A stretch of 64,000 nt of DNA from Hyphomicrobiales bacterium (GTDB taxonomy: Bacteria; Pseudomonadota; Alphaproteobacteria; Rhizobiales; NORP267). Of the stretch, positions 41,098-49,690 are shown in pieces. The stretch lies in assembly GCA_021775855.1 (NCBI GenBank), contig JAJFGZ010000004.1:47132-111131 (forward strand), given 5' to 3'. Position numbers and translations under genes: made by a program. The notes under the pieces were generated by a model that worked only from the letters and a program-made list of their open reading frames with translations, was not told the DNA's origin and did not search any database. Every line of letters begins with the position of its first letter. Position 1 is the stretch's first letter.

Positions 41098-43647
41098 ATG
41101 AGCGACGACAAGAATACAGACGATAGCAAGACCCTGCGGGTTGCTGCTGCAAAACCGATGAGTTTGAGCCGGACCGTGGAATCGGGTCAGGTACGCCAGA
41201 AATTCAGCCACGGCCGCACCAAGTCGGTCGTAGTCGAGAAGAAAAAGCGCCGCATGATCTTACCGGGCGAGCAGGCGGGCGCGGCCCCGGCCCCTGCCGC
41301 CCCACCGCCTGCCCCGACCGCCAAGGCCCCCACGCCAACAGCGCCGGTCGAGACGGTGACCGAACCGGACGCCGATGCGAAGGGATCTGGGATGGTCCTG
41401 CGCAGCCTCACCAACGAAGAAAAAGACGCCCGCGTCCAGGCACTCAACCTCGCCAAGGAGCGCGAAGCCGACGACCGCCGCCGCGCGGAAGAGGAGCGCG
41501 CCAGGTTGAACGACGACGACCTTCGCCGCGCCGAAGAACGCCGCGAAGCCGAGGAACGCCAGCTGGCGGAAGAGAATCGTCTGCGCGAGGAGGAAGAACA
41601 ACGCGTGGTTGCCGAGGACGAGGCAACCCGCCGGGCAGCGCTCGCCCCGGAGCCCGACAGCGCCGCGCCTGCGCGCGGCAAAGAAGTCAAGACCGCTGTC
41701 CCCCACAAGCGCCCCGAACAGCGCCCAACCCCGCGCCGCGAAGAAGACCGCAAAAAAGGCCGGCTTACGCTCGCCAATGCGTTGAATCAGGACGAAGGCC
41801 GCGAACGCAGCATGGCCGCGATGCGCCGCCATCGGGAACGCATCCGCAAGCAAACCACAACGCCCCAGACGGCCCAGTCCAAGCGGGTCAGAGAGGTGGT
41901 CCTGCCCGAGACGATCACGGTCAAGGATCTTGCCGACCGGATGGCAGAACGCGTGGTTGATATTATCAAATACCTCATGCAGCAGGGCGAAATGATCAAG
42001 GCGAACGATGTGATCGATGCCGATATGGCCGAACTCCTGGTGAACGAATTTGGCCATACCGTCAAACGCGTTACCGACGCCGATGTGGAGACGGGCCTTT
42101 TTGCCGACGCGGATGATCCCGCTGACACGGAAGCGCGCCCGCCGGTCGTGACCATCATGGGTCACGTCGATCACGGCAAAACCTCGCTGCTGGATGCCCT
42201 ACGCAAAACCAACGTGGTGTCCGGCGAAGCAGGTGGCATCACCCAGCATATCGGCGCCTACCAGGTAGTCGATCCGTCCGGCAAAAAAATCACTTTCATT
42301 GACACCCCCGGCCATGCAGCCTTTTCGGCAATGCGCGCCCGCGGCGCCGAAGTAACGGATATCGTCATTCTTGTGGTGGCCGCCGATGACGGCGTCATGC
42401 CGCAAACCATCGAAGCGATCAACCATGCCCGCGCGGCCAACGTGCCGGTCATCATCGCGGTCAACAAGATGGATAAGGAAAATGCCGATCCGACCCGGGT
42501 CCGGACCGACCTCCTGCAGCACGAGATTGTCGTCGAATCCATGTCTGGAGAGGTTCTCGAGGTCGAAATATCCGCTCTGAAAGGCACCAATCTCGATAAA
42601 TTGCTCGACATCATTTCGCTCCAGTCGGAACTGCTCGAACTCAAGGCCAACCCCGACCGCTCTGCGGAGGGCGTTGTGATCGAAGCCCGGCTCGACAAAG
42701 GCCGTGGCGCGGTTTCGACCGTATTGGTCCAGCGCGGCACTCTGAATATTGGCGATATCGTTGTTGCAGGCACTGAATGGGGCAAAGTCCGCGCCATGAT
42801 CGATGATCATGATGAACAAGTCACGTCTGCAGGACCATCGGTACCCGTGGAGGTTCTTGGCTTGAGCGGCGCGCCGCTGGCGGGCGATCCGTTTGCAGTT
42901 GCCGGGAACGAAGCCCGCGCCCGTGAAATCACCGAATACCGCGAGCGTTCCAGGCGCGATATGCAGGCTGCCCGTGCGGCAACCGTGCGCGGTGGTCTCG
43001 AAGACATGATGAACCAGATCCAGGCGGTCAAACGCAGCGAGGTTCCGGTGATCATCAAGGGCGATGTTCAGGGATCCGTTGAAGCGATCTCGGGCGCGCT
43101 TGAAAAAATGAACACCGACGAAGTACGGGTGGAAGTCGTCCATTCAGGCACCGGCGGTATCACCGAGTCCGATATTACCCTGGCGATCGCGTCCGAAGCG
43201 TCAATCCTTGGCTTTAACGTGCGCGCCAACAAACAGGCCCGCGAAGCCGCCGCCCAGTCGGGTGTCGAGCTACGCTATTATTCGGTCATCTATAACCTGA
43301 TCGACGATGTGAAGGCGATGATGTCCGGGCTATTGTCGCCGGAGATCCGCGAAGAATTTCTTGGCAACGCCGAGATCCTGGAAGTATTTGGGATTTCCAA
43401 GGTCGGCAATATTGGCGGCTGCAAGATTACCGAAGGCAAGGTCCAGCGCGGCGCCCATGTCCGCCTGATCCGCGACGACGTGGTTATCCACGAGGGCACC
43501 CTGTCGACCCTGAAACGCTTCAAGGATGAAGTACGCGAGGTGGTTGCCGGACAGGAATGCGGCATGGGTTTCGAGAATTATTACGATCTCCGCAAGGGCG
43601 ACGTGATCGAGTGCTTCAACGTCGAAGAGGTCGCGCGGACACTCTGA
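41098..43647 (+). CDS. infB: Translation initiation factor IF-2
   Basis: [41 protein letters not shown]; charged N-terminal extension. Confidence 0.97.
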   Translation: MSDDKNTDDSKTLRVAAAKPMSLSRTVESGQVRQKFSHGRTKSVVVEKKKRRMILPGEQAGAAPAPAAPPPAPTAKAPTPTAPVETVTEPDADAKGSGMVLRSLTNEEKDARVQALNLAKEREADDRRRAEEERARLNDDDLRRAEERREAEERQLAEENRLREEEEQRVVAEDEATRRAALAPEPDSAAPARGKEVKTAVPHKRPEQRPTPRREEDRKKGRLTLANALNQDEGRERSMAAMRRHRERIRKQTTTPQTAQSKRVREVVLPETITVKDLADRMAERVVDIIKYLMQQGEMIKANDVIDADMAELLVNEFGHTVKRVTDADVETGLFADADDPADTEARPPVVTIMGHVDHGKTSLLDALRKTNVVSGEAGGITQHIGAYQVVDPSGKKITFIDTPGHAAFSAMRARGAEVTDIVILVVAADDGVMPQTIEAINHARAANVPVIIAVNKMDKENADPTRVRTDLLQHEIVVESMSGEVLEVEISALKGTNLDKLLDIISLQSELLELKANPDRSAEGVVIEARLDKGRGAVSTVLVQRGTLNIGDIVVAGTEWGKVRAMIDDHDEQVTSAGPSVPVEVLGLSGAPLAGDPFAVAGNEARAREITEYRERSRRDMQAARAATVRGGLEDMMNQIQAVKRSEVPVIIKGDVQGSVEAISGALEKMNTDEVRVEVVHSGTGGITESDITLAIASEASILGFNVRANKQAREAAAQSGVELRYYSVIYNLIDDVKAMMSGLLSPEIREEFLGNAEILEVFGISKVGNIGGCKITEGKVQRGAHVRLIRDDVVIHEGTLSTLKRFKDEVREVVAGQECGMGFENYYDLRKGDVIECFNVEEVARTL

Positions 43648-43692
43648 CCGATCCCTTTTTCGGGAGTTGGTTGAAAGCGATACGGATAGTTC

Positions 43693-44181
43693 ATGTCACG
43701 TGATAACCACCGCCACAGCACCAGTGCTGATGGCCACAGTTCCAATACGCCCAGCCAGCGCCAGTTACGTGTCGGCGAACTGGTGCGCCATGAAATGTCG
43801 GAAATTCTGACCCGCGGCGGATTCCACGATCCGGAATTGCAAGGCCGGATCATCACCGTGCCCGAGGTTCGCATGACCCCGGACCTTAAAACCGCCTTGG
43901 TCTTCATCATGCCGCTTGGCGGTGCCGGTGAGGCGGAAATCGTCGCTGCACTTAACCGCAACAAAAAACGCATCCGGGGGCTGCTATCCCGGAAGATGAC
44001 CCTCAAGTATATGCCCGGACTGAAATTCGAAATCGACCGCTCGTTTCAGGCGTCCAGCCGGATCAACGAATTGCTGCGCTCGCCCGAGGTCGCCCGCGAC
44101 CTCAATTCAGAACAAGAAGCCGCCCGCGATCTCAATTCAGAACAGGAAGCGGCCAGCGACCTCAATTCAGATCGGGATTGA
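43693..44181 (+). CDS. rbfA: Ribosome-binding factor A with repeated C-terminal tail
   Basis: QRQLRVGELVRHEMSEILTRGG...LKYMPGLKFEIDRSFQASSRINELLRS. Confidence 0.94.
   Translation: MSRDNHRHSTSADGHSSNTPSQRQLRVGELVRHEMSEILTRGGFHDPELQGRIITVPEVRMTPDLKTALVFIMPLGGAGEAEIVAALNRNKKRIRGLLSRKMTLKYMPGLKFEIDRSFQASSRINELLRSPEVARDLNSEQEAARDLNSEQEAASDLNSDRD
44091..44180 (+). repeat. Three tandem copies of a 30-bp unit within the rbfA 3' end
   Basis: cgcccgcgacctcaattcagaacaagaagc / cgcccgcgatctcaattcagaacaggaagc / ggccagcgacctcaattcagatcgggattg; encodes ARDLNSEQEA-ARDLNSEQEA-ASDLNSDRD. Confidence 0.95.
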
Positions 44182-44184
44182 CAG

Positions 44185-45126
44185 GTGGGCCGCAAGCGCA
44201 AGGGTGACCCGATCGACGGTTGGGTACTGCTAGACAAACCCCTCGGTATGACATCGACCCGCGCCGTCGCCATCGTGCGCAGGATTTTCAACGCCGCCAA
44301 GGCGGGTCACGCCGGCACCCTTGATCCGCTCGCAACCGGGATGTTGCCAATTGCGCTCGGGGAAGCCACCAAAACGGTCCCTTTTATTGTTGACGCATCG
44401 AAAGACTATGAATTCTCGGTCCGCTGGGGCGAACAGCGCGATACCGATGACCGCGAAGGCGCAGTGGTGGATACGTCCGATAGCCGCTCGGACGGGCCTG
44501 CAATCCGTGATTGTCTCGCCAACTATCTTGGTGAAATCATGCAGACCCCGCCGGTATATTCGGCCATAAAAATCGAAGGTGCACGCGCCTACGATCTGGC
44601 GCGTGACGGGGTCAAAGTGGAGCCGAAACCCCGCCAAGCACATATATTCAGTTTCGAACTTGTGGGCCAGCCGGACACCGATCACGCAGACTTCCGTGCG
44701 ACCTGCGGCAAGGGCACCTATATCCGTGCTCTCGCCCGCGATATGGGCCGGGATCTTGGCTGTTTTGGCCATATTTCCCGGCTGCGCCGGACCCGGGTTG
44801 GACCAATGTTGGAAGCCAGCATGATTTCGCTGGAAAAGTTGGAAGAATTCAGTCATAAAGGCGCCGGCCAGCGAGAGTTGGCCAAATTTATTTGCCCTGT
44901 GGAAACCGCGCTGGACGACATCCCGGCGCTGGCGGTAAGTGGGGCCGATGCGGTCTGTCTGAAACGCGGACAGTCCATTCTGGTGCGTGGTGGTGAAATC
45001 CCCGTTGCAACCGGTCTGGCCTATGCGGTTTGCAAGGGAACCCTTGTGGCCATTGGCGAGGTCAAACGCGGCGAGCTTCTTCCAAAACGTGTATTTAACA
45101 TTTCCGGGCTCAAGCCCGTATCCTGA
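44185..45126 (+). CDS. truB: tRNA pseudouridine(55) synthase
   Basis: GWVLLDKPLGMTSTRAVAIVRRIFNAAKAGHAGTLDPLATGMLPIALGEATK. Confidence 0.96.
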   Translation: MGRKRKGDPIDGWVLLDKPLGMTSTRAVAIVRRIFNAAKAGHAGTLDPLATGMLPIALGEATKTVPFIVDASKDYEFSVRWGEQRDTDDREGAVVDTSDSRSDGPAIRDCLANYLGEIMQTPPVYSAIKIEGARAYDLARDGVKVEPKPRQAHIFSFELVGQPDTDHADFRATCGKGTYIRALARDMGRDLGCFGHISRLRRTRVGPMLEASMISLEKLEEFSHKGAGQRELAKFICPVETALDDIPALAVSGADAVCLKRGQSILVRGGEIPVATGLAYAVCKGTLVAIGEVKRGELLPKRVFNISGLKPVS

Positions 45127-45144
45127 TGATTAAGGAGTAGCCCG

Positions 45145-45414
45145 ATGTCGATTTCGCAGGAACGTAAAACGGCGTTGATCAAGGAATTTTCGCGCGGCGA
45201 CGGAGACACCGGTTCGCCAGATATTCAGGTGGCCATCCTTACGGAACGGATCGTCAACCTGACCGAACATTTCAAGACACACAAGAAAGATAATCATTCC
45301 CGGCGCGGATTGCTGAAAATGGTCAGCCAGCGCCGCAGGCTTCTGGACTATATCAAGCGCAAGGAAGATAAGCGCTACCAGGACTTGATTGCCCGGCTGG
45401 GTATCCGCCGGTAG
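45145..45414 (+). CDS. rpsO: 30S ribosomal protein S15
   Basis: 89 aa; [52 protein letters not shown]. Confidence 0.97.
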   Translation: MSISQERKTALIKEFSRGDGDTGSPDIQVAILTERIVNLTEHFKTHKKDNHSRRGLLKMVSQRRRLLDYIKRKEDKRYQDLIARLGIRR

Positions 45415-45484
45415 TACGCCGTTTGGGGCGCGAGAAAACGTCCCGGCGGCCATTCGGATGTATGAAGGTCATGGCAGGATCGCC

Positions 45485-45511
45485 GGCAGCTTTTCAGTGC
45501 GAAAAGCTGCC
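45485..45511 (+). promoter_or_regulatory. rpsO-pnp intergenic hairpin
   Basis: GGCAGCTTTT-cagtgcg-AAAAGCTGCC, perfect 10-bp stem with no T-tract after it. Confidence 0.6.
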
Positions 45512-45603
45512 CGCAATCTTGTTCATGGCTTTGCATGCTCCCCAACGTGGCACATGCCAATTACGTGTATGGCCAACAAGACTTATGAACGAAGGAAAAC
45601 AAG

Positions 45604-47712
45604 ATGTTTGAAGTCCATAGAGAAGAAATCGAGTGGGGTGGACGTCCACTCATTATTGAAACGGGCAAGGTTGCCCGCCAGGCCGACGGCACGATCATGC
45701 TCCAGTACGGCGAAACCACCGTCATGGCAGCTGTTGTTGCCAGCAAGACGCCGAAAGACGGGATCGATTTTCTACCCCTGACTGTCCATTATCAGGAAAA
45801 ATATTACGCGGCAGGCAAGATCCCCGGTGGCTTTTTCAAGCGCGAGGCGCGCCCGTCCGAAAAAGAAACCCTGACCGCCCGTCTGATAGACCGGCCGATC
45901 CGGCCGCTCTTTGCCAAGGGTTATCAGAACGAGACCCTGGTGATGATCACGGTCCTTTCCCACGATCTTGAAAACGACCCGGATGTCCTTGGCATGATCG
46001 CCACGTCCGCTGCCCTGACCATTTCAGGAATCCCGTTTATGGGACCTATCGCCGGCGCCCGCATTGGATACATGGATGGCGAATTTATCCTCAATCCGAC
46101 CATCGAAGAGGTTGCTGAAAGCGATCTCGATCTGATCGTTGCGGGCACCAGCGATGCCGTGCTGATGGTCGAATCTGAAGCCAAGGAATTACCCGAGGAC
46201 GTCATGCTCGGTGCTGTCATGTTCGGCCACAAGGAATTCCAGCCGGTGATCGATGCGATCATCCGTTTGGCCGAAAAATCGGCCAAGGACGCCTGGGACC
46301 TGCCCGAGGAAGACACTTCCGGCGTTAAGGAAGTTGTCGCCAAACAGGTCTCGAAGGCGCTCGGCGAAGCCTACGCCATCAAGACCAAGACCGAACGCCA
46401 GAACCGCTTGGCTGAAGTCCGCGCCGGAGCCCACGAGGCGCTCGGCGGCGACGGCGACGACGCGATCCCCGCCGGTAAAATCGACGCCGCATTCAAATCC
46501 GCCGAAAAATCGACGGTGCGCGGCCAGATCCTCGACGATGCCATCCGCATCGATGGCCGCGGCCTGGCGGATGTGCGCCCGATCGAGTGCGAAGTCGGGC
46601 TCCTGCCCCGCGCCCACGGCTCCGCCCTGTTCACCCGCGGCGAAACCCAGGCGCTGGTGATCACAACCCTCGGCACCGGCGACGACGAGCAATTTGTTGA
46701 TGCGCTGGAAGGGACCTACAAGGAGCCGTTCCTGTTGCATTACAACTTCCCGCCCTATTCGGTCGGTGAAGCGCGGCGCGTTGGCCCTCCCGGCCGTCGC
46801 GAAATCGGCCACGGCAAACTTGCATGGCGCGCAGTGCATCCGTTGCTGCCGTCGCGCGAAGATTTTCCCTACACGATCCGGGTCGTGTCGGAAATCACCG
46901 AATCCAACGGTTCGTCCTCGATGGCAACCGTCTGTGGCACATCGCTCGCCGTCATGGATGCCGGCGTTCCGCTGGCCAAACCAGTCGCGGGCATCGCCAT
47001 GGGGTTGATCAAGGAAGGTGACAAGTTTGCCGTTCTCTCTGATATTCTTGGCGACGAGGATCACCTCGGCGACATGGATTTCAAGGTCGCCGGTACGTCC
47101 GACGGCATCACCTCGCTGCAGATGGATATCAAGATCGCCGGGATCACCGAAGATATCATGCAGGCAGCGCTTGATCAGGCTAAGGGCGGCCGCATCCATA
47201 TCCTAGGCGAAATGGCCAAGGCGCTTGGGACCGCCCGCGAAGAAGTTGGTGAATACGCGCCGCGCATCGAGACCATGAATATCCCGGTCGACAAGATCCG
47301 AGACGTGATCGGTGCCGGCGGTAAGATTATCCGCGAGATCGTTGAGGAAACCGGTGCGAAAATCGATATTTCCGACGATGGCACGATCAAGGTCGCGTCC
47401 AGCGACCTCGCCAGCATCAAGGCCGCAATGGACTGGATTCACGGCCTCACGGCCGAGCCAGAGGTTGGAAAAATCTACAAGGGCAAGGTTGTGAAAACCC
47501 TCGATTTTGGGGCTTTCGTGAACTTTTTCGGGCCCAAGGACGGTCTGGTGCATATCTCCCAGCTATCCCAGGAACGAGCTGAAAAAGTCACCGACTATGT
47601 CAGCGAAGGCGACGAGATTTACGTCAAGCTGCTAGGTATTGATGACCGTGGCAAGGTCCGCCTGTCTATGAAGGTCGTTGACCAGGAAACCGGCGAAGAA
47701 ATCGGTGAATAA
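45604..47712 (+). CDS. pnp: Polyribonucleotide nucleotidyltransferase (PNPase)
   Basis: [66 protein letters not shown] and S1 domains. Confidence 0.97.
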   Translation: MFEVHREEIEWGGRPLIIETGKVARQADGTIMLQYGETTVMAAVVASKTPKDGIDFLPLTVHYQEKYYAAGKIPGGFFKREARPSEKETLTARLIDRPIRPLFAKGYQNETLVMITVLSHDLENDPDVLGMIATSAALTISGIPFMGPIAGARIGYMDGEFILNPTIEEVAESDLDLIVAGTSDAVLMVESEAKELPEDVMLGAVMFGHKEFQPVIDAIIRLAEKSAKDAWDLPEEDTSGVKEVVAKQVSKALGEAYAIKTKTERQNRLAEVRAGAHEALGGDGDDAIPAGKIDAAFKSAEKSTVRGQILDDAIRIDGRGLADVRPIECEVGLLPRAHGSALFTRGETQALVITTLGTGDDEQFVDALEGTYKEPFLLHYNFPPYSVGEARRVGPPGRREIGHGKLAWRAVHPLLPSREDFPYTIRVVSEITESNGSSSMATVCGTSLAVMDAGVPLAKPVAGIAMGLIKEGDKFAVLSDILGDEDHLGDMDFKVAGTSDGITSLQMDIKIAGITEDIMQAALDQAKGGRIHILGEMAKALGTAREEVGEYAPRIETMNIPVDKIRDVIGAGGKIIREIVEETGAKIDISDDGTIKVASSDLASIKAAMDWIHGLTAEPEVGKIYKGKVVKTLDFGAFVNFFGPKDGLVHISQLSQERAEKVTDYVSEGDEIYVKLLGIDDRGKVRLSMKVVDQETGEEIGE

Positions 47713-47734
47713 CCGGTATCGAAATCAAAATTCG

Positions 47735-47763
47735 AAAAGAGCGGCCATCGGGCCGCTCTTTTT
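47735..47763 (+). terminator. Rho-independent terminator after pnp
   Basis: AAAAGAGCGGCC-atcg-GGCCGCTCTTTT T, 12-bp stem. Confidence 0.92.
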
Positions 47764-47935
47764 GGGTGATCACCTATGTCCATCTATCCAACCCGCGACA
47801 GAATGTCTCAACATTCCGATGTGGCTAAAGAAAGCCCGCTTTCAGCCGATCCTTCCGTGGGAAATTCGCTCAGCACACGAATGTTTGACCGGAAAATCGC
47901 TTTTAAATTGTGCGGCAATTGATTAGTAAACTTAT

Positions 47936-48292
47936 ATGTTGAAAGTTATATCCATATTTTTGGCAATTGTTTATCTGGCAGTGAATACGTCCTCGCTGGT
48001 CGCATCGGCTGTTGAAAGCGACAGCCGAATTCAGCATATCGCGGCCCAGGGCGACATCATTTGCGATTCAGGCCTGTCTTCAGACTTCGCCGAGCGCAAT
48101 TGCGAGCACGAACAACAGAAAGTGCCCGTGGAAGATTCCGAGCATTGCTTCGGCACCCATTTTAACTTTTCGACTCTTGTATTCATCCACAACAGTCCAA
48201 CTTGCGATCTCACGCGACCTCTGCGTTCCGATGTGCGGGTCAGTTTCCAGCAGCCGGACCTTATAGCAAAACCCCCCCGAATTTTTTCCTGA
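47936..48292 (+). CDS. Small secreted Cys/His-containing protein of unknown function
   Basis: 118 aa; signal peptide MLKVISIFLAIVYLAVNTSSLVASA; four Cys and five His in the mature part (NCEHE, EHCFGTH, IHNSPTC); ends AKPPRIFS. Confidence 0.6.
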   Translation: MLKVISIFLAIVYLAVNTSSLVASAVESDSRIQHIAAQGDIICDSGLSSDFAERNCEHEQQKVPVEDSEHCFGTHFNFSTLVFIHNSPTCDLTRPLRSDVRVSFQQPDLIAKPPRIFS

Positions 48293-48338
48293 AAGACTCA
48301 ATCAGTCGCGTAACACTCATTGTATTCAGGAGACCAAA

Positions 48339-48896
48339 ATGTTGAACAGAAGAGCAATCCTGCTATCTGGCATGGTTGCGTTATTCGCGCCTAAAATAGC
48401 ATTGGCGCACAATAGCGCAAATTTTGTACTCGATCCCCGGTACGAACCGCAAATGGTGGATTATTCCGGGTATTCCACGGGAACCATCATTGTCGATCCA
48501 GGCGCCAGGTTTCTCTATCTGGTTGAATCGCCAGGCCGGGCGCGTCGCTACGGCGTTGGTGTAGGCCGCGCCGGGTTGGCGTTCAAGGGGGTCGCTATCG
48601 TCGGCAGGAAAGCCGAATGGCCGAGATGGACGCCGACCAGGAATATGATCCGGCGTGACCCTGGGCAATATGCACGGTTTGCAAACGGGGTTCCCGGCGG
48701 GATCAATAATCCTCTTGGTGCCCGGGCATTGTATTTATACCGCAACGGCCGCGATACCTATTACAGAATTCACGGTACCAACCAGCCCTCGTCGATCGGG
48801 CAAGCGGTATCGAACGGCTGTATCCGCATGCTGAATGATCACGTGAGAGACCTGTATGAACGTGTGCCCGTAGGGGCCCGCGTGGTCGTCGTTTAG
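48339..48896 (+). CDS. L,D-transpeptidase (YkuD family), predicted exported
   Basis: MLNRRAILLSGMVALFAPKIALA signal; catalytic YRIHGTNQPSSIGQAVSNGCIRMLN. Confidence 0.92.
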   Translation: MLNRRAILLSGMVALFAPKIALAHNSANFVLDPRYEPQMVDYSGYSTGTIIVDPGARFLYLVESPGRARRYGVGVGRAGLAFKGVAIVGRKAEWPRWTPTRNMIRRDPGQYARFANGVPGGINNPLGARALYLYRNGRDTYYRIHGTNQPSSIGQAVSNGCIRMLNDHVRDLYERVPVGARVVVV

Positions 48897-48932
48897 CCTC
48901 AACAACACATGCTATTTAGCAAGGGATACCCA

Positions 48933-49598
48933 ATGCCTATTGAAGAAAAAATTGGCCGCCGCACCTTTATGCTCGGTGGGCTGAGCGTCGGCAGCCTCGC
49001 TCTGGCAGGATGCGCGACAACACCGCCGTCTCAAAGTCTTGTGTCTGATCGATCTGCCAGATCCATGTACCAGGCACTGCCGGACGAAAAATTTCCGATC
49101 CCCGCAGTCAACCTGGAGGTAGTCGATCCGCAATATTACCGCAACGAGGTTGAGGACCCGACCGGGGCGGCGCCTGGCACGGTCTATGTGGATACCAGCA
49201 CCTTTTATCTTTACCTGGTTGGTGAGAACAACCGGGCGATGCGCTACGGCGTCGGTCTCGGCCGGGCCGGCTTCGAATGGGACGGGCAGGGCACCATTGC
49301 CTGGAAAAGGGAATGGCCGACCTGGACCCCACCGGCAAGCATGATCGCGCGCGAACCGCATCTCGAAAAATACAGCGCGGCGAACGGTGGTATGCCCCCG
49401 GGAATAACCAATCCCCTGGGCGCTCGGGCGCTGTATATTTTCCAGAACGGCAAAGATACGCTTTATCGACTCCATGGCACGGCGGAAGCCTATTCAATCG
49501 GCAAAGCGGTCTCAAGCGGGTGTGTGCGGCTGCTCAATCAGGACGTGATCGATCTCTACGGGCGGGTTCCATCGGGTTCGTCAATCATAGTGGTTTAG
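48933..49598 (+). CDS. L,D-transpeptidase (YkuD family), Tat-type lipoprotein
   Basis: IGRRTFMLGGLSVGSLALAGCATTPP twin-arginine plus lipobox; catalytic YRLHGTAEAYSIGKAVSSGCVRLLN. Confidence 0.92.
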   Translation: MPIEEKIGRRTFMLGGLSVGSLALAGCATTPPSQSLVSDRSARSMYQALPDEKFPIPAVNLEVVDPQYYRNEVEDPTGAAPGTVYVDTSTFYLYLVGENNRAMRYGVGLGRAGFEWDGQGTIAWKREWPTWTPPASMIAREPHLEKYSAANGGMPPGITNPLGARALYIFQNGKDTLYRLHGTAEAYSIGKAVSSGCVRLLNQDVIDLYGRVPSGSSIIVV

Positions 49599-49629
49599 GG
49601 AAAAACCTCGCGTCGGACGTCATTTCTCC

Positions 49630-49660
49630 TTGAAGCTCCATTCGCTGTAGCTTTTAGGAT
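49630..49660 (+). promoter_or_regulatory. MerR-family-type promoter/operator
   Basis: TTGAAG -35, 19-bp spacer, TAGGAT -10, with dyad AAGCTCCA-ttcgc-TGTAGCTT inside the spacer. Confidence 0.6.
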
Positions 49661-49690
49661 GTGTTTTCAGTTACCGAAAACACAAGCGAG

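Noticed and set aside
41098-41800. Highly charged, low-complexity N-terminal region of IF-2 (EER/AEE-rich), looking like a repeat
   Set aside because: Charged, poorly conserved N-terminal extensions are normal for bacterial IF-2.
41260-42174. Long antisense ORFs opposite infB (304 aa and others elsewhere, e.g. opposite pnp 46189-47199)
   Set aside because: High-GC codon bias produces long spurious antisense ORFs; no recognisable domains and a clear gene on the other strand.
47870-47935. Possible promoter TTGACC...TTAAAT before the small secreted protein
   Set aside because: Spacing (about 13-15 bp) does not fit a standard sigma70 promoter convincingly.
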